Source: Cordilura impudica
Taxonomy: Eukaryota > Arthropoda > Insecta > Diptera > Scathophagidae
Direction of reading: 5' to 3'
Length of the DNA stretch: 64,000 nucleotides
NCBI GenBank assembly: GCA_963682025.1
Contig: OY821519.1
Location: 108,480,264-108,544,263, forward strand
Part shown: positions 11,787 through 23,559 of the stretch, one piece after another
Numbering within the stretch: position 1 is the stretch's first letter
Layout of the letters: each line of letters starts with the position of its first letter
The notes under the pieces: model-generated
What the model saw: the letters and a program-made list of their open reading frames with translations, nothing else
Databases searched by the model: none
Told to the model about the DNA's origin: nothing
Position numbers and translations under genes: made by a program

Positions 11787-12569
11787 AACAAGTAAGAAAT
11801 TTATAGTCGGTCTAGACCGACTATATGATACCCTATACCATGCGTTTAGAAACCCTATCTCTTAGGCCCAACTAACTGGACATAGAAAATAAGCAAAAAC
11901 CAAATTTGAGTGGGATTTTTATTAATTTTTTTGGCTGCAGATATGAAAAAGTTCATATCGGATGCTATATCTATATAGGGACTAGGTCCAAAAATGGACC
12001 GATCCTGATCATGTTTGGTAAAGTCTCTTGTATTTAGCAAAAATATATACAAACAAAATTTGAGAAGAATCAGTGCAATATTTTTATTTTTTAATAGATT
12101 TAAGTGAAGATCAGGAAGCAGCTCTATACGGGGTCAAAGGGATCATTTTTGGACTACTCATTAATGGATGTAATGAACGCATACAAACCCAATTTGAGTA
12201 AGATCTCTATGACAATTTGGATCTTATGGCAATTTATGTCGATTTCATATGGGTAATTTGTATGGGGGCTAGGTCTGAACATGGACCGATTCTCACCAAT
12301 TTCAACAGCGTTCATCCTATGGCCGACAAAAGCTTATATACCAAATTTCATCAAAATATATTCATATTTGCGACCTGCAGTTTGATTACAAGCTTTACAT
12401 GGACACACAGACGGACGGACGGACGGACGGACATTGTTAAATCAACTCAGAAAGTGATTCTGATTCGATCGGTATAATTAAAGATGGGTCTAGGTCAAAT
12501 ATTTTTGGTTGTTACAAACAGCAGCACAAAGTCATTATACCCAAACCACATAGTGGTATAGGGTATAAT
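11787..12569 (+). repeat. hairpin-ended dispersed repeat, copy C (complete)
   Basis: It begins AACAAGTAAGAAA, followed by the perfect 24-bp palindrome at 11802-11825. It ends with the imperfect hairpin at 12536-12567 (TATACCC...GGGTATA enclosing ACCACATAGTGGT). The body contains ACGGACGGACGGACGGACAT. It interrupts the reverse-strand non-LTR frame between IL-S and FVFMHEEIPDSF, which gives an independent view of its limits: the element is about 780 bp and carries no gene. Confidence 0.9.
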
Positions 12570-12645
12570 AATGATAAAATTTAATTTAGTGAATAAATAG
12601 TCGAGCTCGAGGTCTTTGTTGAATGGAGATAAAAATGGAAATTGT

Positions 12646-12966
12646 GATCAAATTTATGTAGGAACAATCCAAAAATAAATTAAAACAAGAATATCAGCAC
12701 ACAAATCAGATCAGAAAATAAGATTAAATAATTTTACACAAAAAACGGCATTGACTAACCACTGTATACAACATAAACATACTCCTGACTTTGATAATGT
12801 AAGTGTTTTACAAAGTGAGAATAACTACAGATGCCGCTACACGTTAGAAATGCTACACATAATAAACGTACCAACAAGAAAGAGAATGAACTTCAAAGCT
12901 GACACTGAGAGTTGCGCTCAAAGCTATAGACATTTGGTAAACAAAAAGATGGGTAGAGTGCAATAA
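12646..12966 (+). pseudogene. Penelope-like GIY-YIG endonuclease, C-terminal part
   Basis: The frame reads DQIYVGTIQK, stop (TAA 12676-12678), IKTRISAHKSDQKIRLNNF, KTALTNHCIQHKH, FDNVSVLQSENNY, TLEMLHI and NFKADTES, ending at TAA 12966. IYVGT is the second half of the GIY-YIG signature. The R-x3-H-K-S-D and HC...H...F-x-N blocks and the ExxHI helix are characteristic of the endonuclease domain of Penelope-like elements. The reverse transcriptase is lost by 5' truncation and the in-frame stop kills the remainder. Confidence 0.82.
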
Positions 12967-13164
12967 ATATATTTTAAGTAAATCAGTGCAATTATGACTA
13001 CGATGATGAAATATCTTTCATTTAATTTTTTTAGTGTAAACTCTAATATAAATGTAAGATATTAATATATGTGTCTTTGTCTTGTGTTTTCTTTTCTTTA
13101 ATGTTTAACTATATTTAAGTGACGCATATTTATAGTACATTGTTTTTATTTATATATTAGATCC

Positions 13165-13193
13165 CTGAGGATGATCAGCGAAGCTGGTCGAAA
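13165..13193 (+). ncRNA. hammerhead-ribozyme-like core in the Penelope 3' region
   Basis: CTGAGGA (13165-13171) fits the CUGANGA box. A 7-bp stem follows (GATCAGC, loop GAA, GCTGGTC, with one G-T wobble), and then GAAA at 13190-13193. This order is the hammerhead core. Penelope-like elements are known to carry hammerhead motifs in their terminal repeats. Stems I and III were not established by eye, so cleavage activity is not claimed. Confidence 0.5.
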
Positions 13194-13323
13194 TATTGGA
13201 GAAGAAGATAATTTAAAATAATAAATAAATTCAACAAAGACCTCGAGCTCGACTATTTATTCATTAAATTGTAATTTAGAAAGTTCGAAACAATACAACA
13301 TATTAATGATAAAATTTAATTTA

Positions 13324-14290
13324 AAAAATTAGCAGGAGCATTTTCATAAAATTCATAACTGATTCTATATATTCCAGGAGACTTATTGGACTTAAAGTTT
13401 TCAAAAACAAAATTAGTTCTCTCATTTCAAAAGGGAGTCAAGAAATGGGTCGATAGCATTATTCAAACAGCAAAAAGTTTCATTAAATAAATCTGAAGCA
13501 TGCAAAAGAGATTTGAAATAATCATAAAAAACTAATAACTCCTAAATTGTTTCCCACTCTTGGTCTTCAATTTATCATCCCATTTGCAAGTTTCCACCAT
13601 TTCCTACTGTTTCTCATATAATTAGTTTTTCTATATTCACGATTTTAAAATTTAACTTCTTATTTCCTCTCGACATAACATTGTCTACAAATTTCCGTCC
13701 CAGATGTACGATAACTATTCAACGTCTCAAGCATTCATCTACGAGCACTTTCGCACTACTAGTCAAACCATTTATTTTTTGGATCAAAACGTTTCCTTAC
13801 TAAAATTACACCATTAGCTTTACGAATTTTCTGAATGCATATATTAACTTTTTCTTGAATGGGTACAATTGATTGTATGTGACTAAGGTCAGCGAGGCTT
13901 TCAAGAGCATTTGCATAACTAACAATTTTCTTTGGGAACCAAGGAAGCTTGTCAAGAAGCGTCAGTTCTCTAGAGAGACTGTTAAGCTCTGCGCACAATC
14001 AAACAACTAGCGGCATGTGATCAGAAAAAGGCTTACTAGGGATCTGGAAGTCGGACAACAGTTTCAGAACATCAGGTGAGCATTTATGGGCGTATAGGAG
14101 ACCCAATTAAAAAATTACAGTGTAGCATGGAATATAAGTCACCATTACCAACAAGAACATTTTTGGATAATAAAATATAAAAGCGATCATGTTACACACA
14201 AAACAATAAAAACGACCAACACGATCAGTAATACAGTAATGCAAAGGCTCCAGATTTAGCGTGCGCAAGCAGTGATGTGTACAATTAAGC
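13324..14290 (-). pseudogene. non-LTR retrotransposon ORF2, endonuclease end and linker (piece 3 of 3)
   Basis: On the minus strand, PSKPFSDHMPLVV near 14030 is the SDH block that closes an APE-type endonuclease. It is followed by CAELNSLSRELTLLDKLPWF, VRKRFDPKNKWFD, NSRKWWKLANGMIN and FENFKSNKSPGIYRISYEFY, the region that normally precedes the RT. The frame then continues at 11786 after removal of the Penelope element and repeat C. Multiple frameshifts are present. The upstream limit near 14290 is approximate, and the 5' part of the element is missing. Confidence 0.75.
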
Positions 14291-14652
14291 TGATATGGTG
14301 CCTACTGCAACAGTCAACTCTTTTGGTGATCCGCAATGATCGTCGAGTTGTATATGTAGATTTAGCTATAGACGTTCTGTCCATTGCTACACGTTTCCAC
14401 TATATACCAAATCGCTAAGTAAGCAATTTTGTACTATAAATTCAGTTTGATTTTGTTCAATAAAAACAATTGGTTTTTGACAATTATCGAGCACGATTCT
14501 AGCTGCTCAAATAAATAAAACACTATTAAAATATAAATTGAAAATCGTTTTATTTATATGGCAATCCTGCCATCATACGCGCAATAGGCGCGTAATTTGT
14601 AAATTTTTTTATTTATGTGACGCGTTAAAGCCGCGTCCTTCTTTAAAAAAAA
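14291..14652. other. unassigned stretch, no gene
   Basis: I see no coding similarity. The last 90 bases contain the short palindrome GCGCAATAGGCGC and an AAAGCCGCGTCCTTC motif. A solo LTR of another element is possible but no partner is in the window. Confidence 0.4.
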
Positions 14653-16533
14653 AACAAGTAAGAGTGTTAAATTCGGCTGTGCCGAATTTTTTGATACCCT
14701 CCACCTGAGTCTTAAACTGTATATTACACCCAATGTTGAGTACGGCTACCACTTTAAAACTTTTGCCGATACTGAAACATTAAATCCGAATACCAAAATT
14801 CAAATGATTCTTGGCTAAAAATTATTATTATTCTTTTTCCATTTTTCATTTTCAATTTTAATTTTCCATTTGCCATTTTTCATTTTTTAGTTTTAATTTT
14901 CCATTTTTCATTTTCAAATTTTCATTTTCAAATTTTCATTTTCCATTTTTCAATTTTCATTTTTCAATTTTCATATTCCATTTTTCATTTTTCAGTTTTC
15001 ATTTTTCATTTTTCAATTTTCATATTCCATTTCTCATTTTTCAGTTTTCATTTTTCATTTTTCAATTTTCAAATACCATTTTTCATTTTTCATTTTTCAT
15101 TTTTAAATTTTCATTTTCCATTTTTCATTTTTCAGTTTTCAATTTTCAAATTTTCATTTTTCATATTCCATTTTTCATTTTCCGTTTTTAAATTTTCATT
15201 TTTCATTTTTCATTTTTCATTTTCAATTTTCATTTTCTATTTTTCATTCTTAAATTTTCAATTTTCATTTTCCATTCTTCATTTTTCCATTTTCCATTTT
15301 TCAATTCTAATTTTCCATTTTCCATTTTGCATTTTCCATATTCAATTTTTTAATTTTCATTTTCATTTCCATTTTACATTTTACAATTTTCATTTCACAT
15401 TTTTCATTTTTAATTTTTCGTTTTCCATTTTCCGTTTTTCAATGTTCATTTTCCATTTTTCATTTCACATTTTCCATTTTGCGTTTTCCATTTTTCATTT
15501 TTCAATTTTCATTTTCCATTTTTCAATTCCATTTTACATTTTCCATTTTGCATTTTTCATTTTTCAATTTACTTTTTTCATTTTCCATTTTTCATTTTCT
15601 ATTTTCTATCCTCCATTTTTCATTTTCCATTTTCCATTCCCCATTTTTCGTTTTCTATTTTCCATTTTTCATTTTTCAATTTTCATTTTCCATTTTTCAT
15701 TTTACATTTTCCATTTTGCATTTTTCATTTTTCGATTTTCTTTTTTCATTTTCCATTTTTCATTTTCTATTTTCTATTCTCCATTTTTCATTTTCCATTT
15801 TCCATTCTACATTTTTCGTTTTCTTTTTCCATTCTTCATTTTCCATTTTTCAATTTTCTTTTTCATAATCCATTTTCCATTTTTCATTTTCGATTTTCTA
15901 TTTTCCATTTCTCATTTTCTATTTTACATTTTCCATTTTACGTTTTCCATTTTCCGTTTTCCAATTTTCATTTTCCATTCTCCATTTCCCATTTTTCGTT
16001 TTCATTTTTTCTTTCATATTGGCGATTTTTTTTTTATTATAACGTGATAGCGATAAAAAATATGTGGCAATACTACTAACATGGGCTATGTTAATGTGTT
16101 TTTGGTATTGTTAATATATGCATATTATTTTTGTAGCATTTTTTTATGTTGTTGTACAATTATTATGTTCAACCACTAAACTGTTACAACAAACACACTG
16201 GGTTTTATGTTTTTTTTTTTTTAGAGATATCTACATATTTTTGCTCGTATCTAATCACAGTGATGCTCGATTTAGCCCATTTTCAACACCAATTTGCTGG
16301 GAGTTATGGCAAATGAAACTGTTGTAACACTATCCAGTTGGATGGCTTTTTTTGTGAATGAGCGTGATTTCAACAGACAGACGGACAGACGGACGTCGCT
16401 GTATCGACTCGAGCTGTGATATGGATCAGGAATATATATACTTTATGGGGTCGGAAATTAGTTTTTTAGATGCGATACAAACGGAATGACAAACCTATAT
16501 ATGCCCTCTGCCACTGACGTGTGTAGGGTATAA
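14653..16533 (+). repeat. second hairpin-ended repeat family with internal array
   Basis: It begins AACAAGTAAGAG, almost the same as the family A-E start, followed by a 9-bp stem hairpin at 14669-14689 (AAATTCGGC, loop TGT, GCCGAATTT) and GATACCCTCCACC. It ends with GCCACTGACGTGTGTAGGGT and TATAAAA, after an AGACGGACAGACGGACGTCG tract near 16376. The terminal design copies family A-E although the bodies differ. About 1.2 kb of the length is a simple-sequence array. Without it the element would be about 0.7 kb. Confidence 0.75.
14828..16015. repeat. ATTTTC/ATTTTTC simple-sequence array
   Basis: Alternating TTTTCATTTTTC, TTTTCAATTTTC and TTTCCATTTTTC units fill about 1.2 kb. The plus-strand open frames of 201 and 129 codons (IFHFSF repeats) are produced by the array and are not genes. 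Confidence 0.95.
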
Positions 16534-18369
16534 AAAGGAGAAAAATACACAACTACACAAAACTCGTTAAATCCGCGTACCTTCTGAGCATAAGCATCTG
16601 CACAACTAAATTATAATCAGTCCTGACCTAGACAGCCGAAGGTCCGTCAGTTGCGAAATGACGAAATGAAGGCGAATGCGAATGTCAGAAGGAAATGACA
16701 AGAACCACTGACTATAGAAGAATACCGAAGGAAGACGCAATAAAGAAAGGCGCAAAAAGAACCAGAAATCCCAAAAATAAAATCACCAAAAAGAAGAGGA
16801 GGCCACATTTGTAAATTGAAACGAGACATCAGAATGGCTACAACAGCATAGTAATAACAAAAGTTAGTAATTTTTTTAAAGATGTGCGCTTAACCCGCAC
16901 TCTTAGGGTCAGCCGCAAAGCAACAAGCACTGCTAGACATTTGGAGCAAAATTTCATCAAATAATACGACGTCTAATAGACTTCAAGGCATTAGACAAGT
17001 TTTCTTGCCATTTTGGCATTTTTGTTACTAATATCTTTTTCATTCTGTGTTAAATGAAAATTTTGTGTATTAATTAAAAATCTCTGGTCCTTAGCCTTTA
17101 ATTTCATGGTATTTTTCTATAATCATCCTCTAAACATAACAGAAACCATCATGTTTTATTTGCACTTAACCTTAAAAATTTATTCCTATGAACTAAAATC
17201 GTTCCATTTGTATGTTGTAATTTAGAAATATTATCATATGTTAAAAAAACCTGGAAATATCAGTTGCAATTACACTTTTATAAGTAATACAAAAAAAAAT
17301 TTAATTTATTTCCCTACTTAATGTAGCAATATTTAGCACCTTTAGTTAAAATAAAAATGAAAAAAATCTATTTATAATTCTACAGACAAAAAAGTAATAA
17401 CACAAATTTATATACTTATGTCTGTTCGTTCGAGTGTATGGGGAAATATTTTTCTATTTTATTAAGGGTAATTCATCATGAATTTTTTGTTTATTTTAAA
17501 AGATCATGCTTGAACAGTGCGAAGACCTCATTGCTGCTTAACTCATAGAATGTAATTTCATATTGGAGAGAATTACCCAGGCACAGTATCACAAAATTGT
17601 GCTTTATGAATTTATGTCGAGAGAAATGTACGCTTTGCTGTTGCTTATGTGCTCTCAGAATCTACGGCCCATATACCTTTTAAGATGAAAATGGGTGTAG
17701 CTCATAAATCTGGTGACAAATAGTTTAAACAATATGGCGCAATTAGCCATAAATTCGGAGAAACAACTAACTTGCTCAGAAATAATTTCAATGGTCAATT
17801 TTGTTCATAAAATGGGCCGGGGGATTGTCTACCAAGAATATGTGATATCTTATCAATGTATTATATTCGCTGGAATTACTTGAAATCCCCTTTGGATAAA
17901 ATTATCTGCCAAAAATAAATGGCATCGAAGGTCCTTTTAGTTCATAATTAAGTTTTCACCGCCACATTCAATTGTATGTATTTTATTAAAAAATATTTCC
18001 CTCAAGCTCACGATGATTCACCCATTGCTAATACAAAAATGCTTTTTGCAACAAATAATTTCAACAATTCACATAAATTTCAATTACCAACAAAAGCAGA
18101 CAAAGATGTGTAACCATCCTTACACTCACACACAAAAACCTTTATTATTTTTAAAATAGATGTAAAAATAACCTCTTGCCAAAAAACAATTTAGAGAAAT
18201 ACCTTCAATTGTATGTATATATGAGTGAGTACACAGTGATACATGGTTCACCTAAAATATGGTGAAGAAAATTTTCAATTTTGCTAAGGAAAAACTTCTC
18301 TGCAGGAAACAGAAGCAAAAATCGAACTATGTGAAAAAAGACGAGGGTAGTTAAAACAGAGTGACTTTT
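16534..18369. other. intergenic stretch, nothing recognised
   Basis: No transposase, RT or structured repeat was recognised in 1.8 kb. A purine-rich patch at 16640-16830 has no similarity that I can name. Confidence 0.5.
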
Positions 18370-19140
18370 TATACCCTATACCACTATGTGGTTTGGGTAT
18401 AATGACTTTGTGCTGCTGTTTGTAACAACCAAAAATATTTGACCTGGACCCATTTTAATTATACCGATCGAATCAGAATCACTTTTCGAGTTGATTTAAC
18501 AATGTCCGTCCGTCCGTCTGTGTGTCCATGTAAACCTTGTAATCAAACTGCAGGTCGCACATATGAATATATTTTGATGAAATTCGGTATATAAGCTTTT
18601 ATCGGCCATTGGATGAACTCTGTTGAAATTGGTGAGAATCGGTTCATGTTCAGACCTAGCCCCCATACAAATTACCCCTATGAAATCGACATAAATTGCC
18701 ATAAGATCCAAATTGTCATATAGATCTTACTTAAATTGGGTTTGTATGCGTTCATTACATCCATTAATGAGTAGTCCAAAAATGATCCCTTTGGCCCCAT
18801 ATATAGCTGCTTCCCGATCTTCACTTAAATCTATTAAAAACAAAAATATTGCACTGATTCTTCTCAAATTTTGTTTGTATATATTTTTGCAAAATACAAG
18901 AGACTTTACCAAACATGATCAGGATTGGTCCATTTTTGGACCTAGTCCCCATATAGATATAGCATCCGATATGAACTTTTTCATATCTGCAGCCAAACAA
19001 ATTAATAAAAATCCCACTAAACTTTGGTTTATGCTTACTTTCTATATCCAATTTGTTGGGCCGAATAGATAGGGTCTCTAAACGCATGGTATAGGGTATC
19101 GTATAGTCGGTCTAGACCGACTATAATTTTCTTACTTGTT
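18370..19140 (-). repeat. hairpin-ended dispersed repeat, copy D (complete)
   Basis: It runs from TATACCC at 18370 to CTTACTTGTT ending at 19140, with the perfect 24-bp palindrome at 19102-19125. It is very similar to copies B and C over its whole length, which suggests these three spread from a recent common source. Confidence 0.9.
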
Positions 19141-19629
19141 GCAATTGACTCACAGCAAATTAGAAATCATTATTAGATCCGTTAATTTACATCTGTTAGC
19201 AGACCTCTGTAAAATTTCGAGAAAGCTCAGTCATTAAGTTTATGTTTGGAAGCTATTCAAAGCAATCAATCGGAAATATTTGCAAGAATCGAAAAAGGGA
19301 ATATCGCGTGCTAATAAAACATTATTTTTTTTTGTTGGAAAAACATCAGTCAAACCAACAAAAGCTTGATAATTACTATGGGAATTTCGCAATCAATTTC
19401 AATACCTTAACGAGTTTCTTTGTGGTTGCACAAGCACTAGTAACATCGATTACACTGAGATCACTACACCCAAAAATTTCGGGAAAAATTGACTAAATCG
19501 CGTTTTTTGATCGGAGACTGTAAGGGCGCGATTTTTTTGATGCCAAGTCAATCGATCAATTCTGTTATTTCGATTTTCAATGATCGGTTGTGTTTTAGCA
19601 AGCTGTGCCGCTTTTGCTAACAATTGGCA
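19141..19629. other. pre-insertion flank of the Transib, no gene recognised
   Basis: The stretch carries two loose inverted blocks, ATCGCGTTTTTTGATCG and GGGCGCGATTTTTTTGATGC. No coding sequence is supported. Confidence 0.45.
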
Positions 19630-22600
19630 CGTCTCACAGTGGCGCCCGTAGAGCAAACGAGGTTGCAAAATTTTCATGTGCGCCGACGAAGTTTTGAATA
19701 ACCCCATGTTATAGGAAACTTTTTAACGATTTCAAATATGCTACTCTTAATAATATCACATTTTTAGTTTAGAAGATATAACCGTTCAAAGTTGACCGAC
19801 TTTCGGTTTTCAAAAAAACACACAATTTCTAGTCAATTTGTTGCGATTTCAGGTATATTATCACGAAAAATAGGTAACGAATCGCCTTATTTTTTGTTTG
19901 TATTAATTGATGTATTTATTAAATGTATAATGATAAAAAAAAATTAACTGTTTGCTTTGTGTTTCTCCTGGTAAATCACTATTTAAAAACTATCCGTTTT
20001 TTCACTATTTTTCAACTTTGACGGAAAATAAAAAAAAATCTGTATTTTTTTATATTTGCCATATTTGCAAAACGTGTTCTTTGATTATTTCTTTACATAA
20101 TTCAAAAGGTTTTATCTGCCCGTACGTGCCCGTTTGGCTTCTAGAGGTAAAAAAGTTTAAAAAGACATGGTTGCAGAAATTGTATGGCGTGCATCCCCTT
20201 ACATGTTTTGACTGACAGTAGTTTGATCTAATAGTTTGAAATTGCATTTTAAGTCGGTTGTCTACCTGTGAGCCTCTGCCAAAGTCTACTCCCAATATTC
20301 TGTTACAGACACAGGATGCACAAAAATGTACTCATTGAAATTCGCAGGTACGCACCTCACTTAAAAATTACTTTGGAGTACAAATGGCCAAGAACAATAT
20401 TGACTTATGGTCCCTCCAGGTAGGCACAAATCTTATATAGACACGAGCATAATATCCAAATTGCATAATTCAGCCTAAATCCATATGTATGCAGGGAACA
20501 GGTACATTTTTAGGCATGGTAGCATAAGCCTATATATTGCAAAATAAGCATAATGCCTGGATTAGTCTACGACTGAAAGTTGGCGCAACAAGTACTGAAA
20601 CCATGGCGTTAAACAATTTAAAATTATTTGAACTGTTTAGAAGGTCAACCACACCAAAGTTTTTCACCGAAGCTGCTTTAGAAGAACTTGATAGCTTATA
20701 CGGAAATATTGAGAGAAGCGAAATTATAAAAAAAAAATTTTATCTGATATATGCACATATTAAGGCAAAATAGGTGAAATCTAATCGAACCATTCAGAAC
20801 ATCAACTCCAAATACGAGGACTGGCTTAATGAATTGGCAGTAGATAAACCCACCGCATCAACCAGAGGAGCAAAAGGAAGCCCAAAAAAAAGTATTGAGG
20901 AGTGTTCAATTTTCACAAGAAAGAGGAAACTTGCCGATGCCACCAATGACTTGACCACGCAGCATTTATCGGACGCGCTGTCTATTAAATATACAAAGGC
21001 TAGTGAAAGAGTTAGGTCGCAGATTACAAAAACTGTTGCTGATGCAGACCCACTGCGACTAAAATGGATTAAGGAAAGCATTCCCACGCCCACAAACGCA
21101 CACATTAAAAAGTATGGTTCCGAAGAAGCCTTGGCCTTGTTTATGGACTTACAACTTTCCAAAGAAAAATATGAGGTACTACGGGCATCCTTGATGCGAC
21201 ACGGGGCTGACGTTTTAATTCACGACCACTGCATACGGAGTTTACGGAAGTCTCTGTGAAAGTCAATCTGCAGGATCTCATGGGCCATACAGCAAAACGG
21301 TTGTTGGAGAGTCTTCCTGAAAATGAGGTGAAAATTCTTCCTGAGAAACTGACATTGATCAGCAAATGGCGCTGCGATGGATCATCCGGACAAAGCATTT
21401 ATAAGCAAAGGATATCTTCCGATGACGCTATAATATCGGACGGAAATATGTTTAAGGCATCTGTTGTTCCTTTGCGGCTAAAATCTGATGTTTCCCTACA
21501 CTGGAAAAATCCACGTCCGTCATCAGTGTATTATTGCCGACCAATAATGTTTCAGTTTGCAAGGGAATCGGCAGAACTCATAAGGACCACGGTGAAGGAC
21601 ATTGAAGAACAAATAAGCAAGATTAAGCCTACAAAGCTGCAAATTGGAGAAGGAAAATATATTGAATGCAATTACCAAGTCCACCTGACCATGGTTGACG
21701 GAAAAGTCATAAACGAACTGACAGGAACAACCTCAACATTGTCATGCCCGATTTGCAAAAAGAGTCAGAAGAACTTTGGTAATTTAAACGATTCTACAAA
21801 CGAGGAGAATTACGAATATGGAATGTCACCATTGCACGCAAGGATAAGGTGTATGGAGTTCTTGCTAAAACTGGCGTATACCCTACCACAAAAGGAGGAA
21901 AACTTCGATGAAAATACATCAATAAAAGATAAGGAAAAGATCAGAAAGAAGCAAATACAGGATGCTATTTTTAAACAAGTTCGACTAAAAGTAGACTGTC
22001 CCAAGCACGGATACGGTAACTCAAACGATGGAAACACTTCTAGGAGATTTTTTGAAAATGATGAGGCAGTAACTAGAATCACTGGAATTGACAATCAAAT
22101 CGTGAAAAGATTGGGAACGATCTTGGTTATTTTAAACTGCAAAGAAAATGTCAATTCTAAAAAATATGGAGAATATGCATCGAAAACTGCATCTCTTTTA
22201 GCAGAAATGTATCCACAGAAGAAGTTGGCCCCGACCATCCATAAAATATTGGCGCATGGCAAAGATATAATTGAGTACCAGTCTTTGCCAATTGGAGAGC
22301 TTTCTGAAGAAGCACAGGAGTCTATTGACAAATTTTATAAAAAATATAGATTGCAGAACACATTCAAAGCATCAAGGGTAAGGCAAAATGAGGACCTCTT
22401 CAACATGTTGGCAGCATCTTCCGACCCACTTATTTATTCCCTGCGGCATGTGAAGTCACGAATAGAGTTAGAAAATAATTATAAATGATTAGTCTTTTAG
22501 ATATACCTTCTCTTACGGATTGTGATGAATATTTTACAGAAAATTGAAAAACAAAATTTAAAAAAGAAGTAATTTTTTTTTAATTTGTTGGGTAATAATT

Positions 22601-22871
22601 TAAAACATAAAACCCTAAAGAAAAAAAATTAAAACAACCTAAAAATGTAAAAATAATTTGTTTTAGTTACCATAAAATTGATTTTTCTACAAATTTTAAT
22701 TTTGATAACCCATAAGTAGGCCCCTACAAAGCGTAGCACCCCCTTCAAACGCTCATTTCATTAGCTGAACAGTTATCTATCATATGCTGTTTAAACTGTT
22801 CAATTATGTTATTCGGTTCAAAAGATATGATTTTTGCAACGAAAAAACTCAAATGGCGCCACTGTGCGTCT
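19630..22871 (+). mobile_element. Transib DNA transposon, complete but inactive, with CGTCT duplication
   Basis: The element occupies 19635-22866 (3232 bp) and is bracketed by a 5-bp direct repeat, CGTCT, at 19630-19634 and 22867-22871. Transib elements are known to make 5-bp GC-rich duplications. Both ends begin CACAGTGGCGCC reading inward. CACAGTG is identical to the consensus heptamer of the V(D)J recombination signal. Further inside, both ends carry GTTGCAAAA at nearly the same distance (offset 26 and 27 bases). The interior holds one Transib transposase gene on the plus strand, with about 0.9 kb of non-coding DNA before it and 0.4 kb after it. Confidence 0.92.
20603..22488 (+). pseudogene. 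Transib transposase (RAG1-core-related), broken
   Basis: The first ATG in frame is at 20603 (MALNNLKLFELFRRSTTPKF). An in-frame TAG lies at 20771-20773 and a frameshift near 21240 separates the N-terminal part from the 410-codon catalytic part. The latter shows WRCDGSSGQSIYK (first catalytic D), VHLTMVDGKVINELTGT (second D), a CPIC zinc pair, DCPKHGYGNSNDGNTSRRFF, KLAPTIHKILAHGKDII and LPIGELSEEAQES (catalytic E), then SRVRQNEDLFNMLAASSDP. These are diagnostic Transib blocks shared in order with the RAG1 core. The catalytic residues look retained, so the stop and the frameshift are the visible lesions. Confidence 0.92.
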
Positions 22872-23559
22872 GTAGTCTGTAGTCGCCGTGGCAAAATTTC
22901 GTTACTTTGGTTACGAGTTTTTTCCAAATCTAACATATTTTCGGCAAATCGATCCCAGTGACTATATTTTATTTCCAAACCAAATGAAATACATCGCAGT
23001 AGAGATATTTAGCTCTACCGATGAAATCATTGAAAAAAATAATGCCTATTTTGACGGCCTTAAGAAATCCTATTATTTAAAAGCAATAAAATTTTTTTTT
23101 TCAAAAAAGAATTGTTTTTCACTTGAAAAGTCACGGTTTTATTAATCCGGTCTCGTAATATTCATAAACTTATTTATAAGTTGTGATGTTTTTGAAGGTT
23201 AATGCACGTTTTTAATACAATCGTGGAGGACTGGTGAGCAGAATCCAGGAGATATAAATAGATCCCAACTTCCTTATACAATTGATCTGAAACTTAGCCC
23301 ATAGTCTTGTGACTACAGATTAAATTTGGGGTAGTCACGCACAGTCACACACACTCACGAAGTGCTTAAAATGTTATTTTCCCTCATCCGATTGATCTGA
23401 AACTTTGTCCGTACACTTGTTGTAAAAAACAGGTTTACTTTAACTTAGTCACGCACAGTCATATGCATAAGGAAAGAAAGAGTTTTAATAAAAATTTAAT
23501 TTTTACGGGTTAGATTATTTTGGATTTTTGTGAAAAATCTTAAAGTACATAAAAAAAGT
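22872..23559. repeat. intergenic, with a two-unit diverged duplication
   Basis: The text AATTGATCTGAAACTTAGCC...TAGTCACGCACAGTCAC at about 23280-23353 recurs at about 23391-23462 as GATTGATCTGAAACTTTGTC...TAGTCACGCACAGTCAT. No gene is supported in this stretch. Confidence 0.5.

Larger units (their letters stand above)
12570..13323 (+). mobile_element. 5'-truncated Penelope-like element with 19-bp target duplication
   Basis: The direct repeat AATGATAAAATTTAATTTA occurs at 12570-12588 and 13305-13323 and brackets the element. Inside, a 34-bp perfect inverted repeat lies at 12591-12624 and 13229-13262 (GAATAAATAGTCGAGCTCGA... and its reverse complement), consistent with the inverted pLTR arrangement known for Penelope-like elements. 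Between them is the C-terminal GIY-YIG endonuclease. Only about 0.7 kb of a normally 3-4 kb element remains. It sits inside the reverse-strand non-LTR element, directly beside repeat C. Confidence 0.85.

Noticed and set aside
15442..16047. Plus-strand ORF of 201 codons with IFHFSF repeats
   Set aside because: Produced by the ATTTTC array. A shifted frame is equally open.
18713..19087. Overlapping ORFs of 61-119 codons on both strands
   Set aside because: They lie inside hairpin repeat copy D. Equivalent frames are not preserved in copies A, B, C and E.
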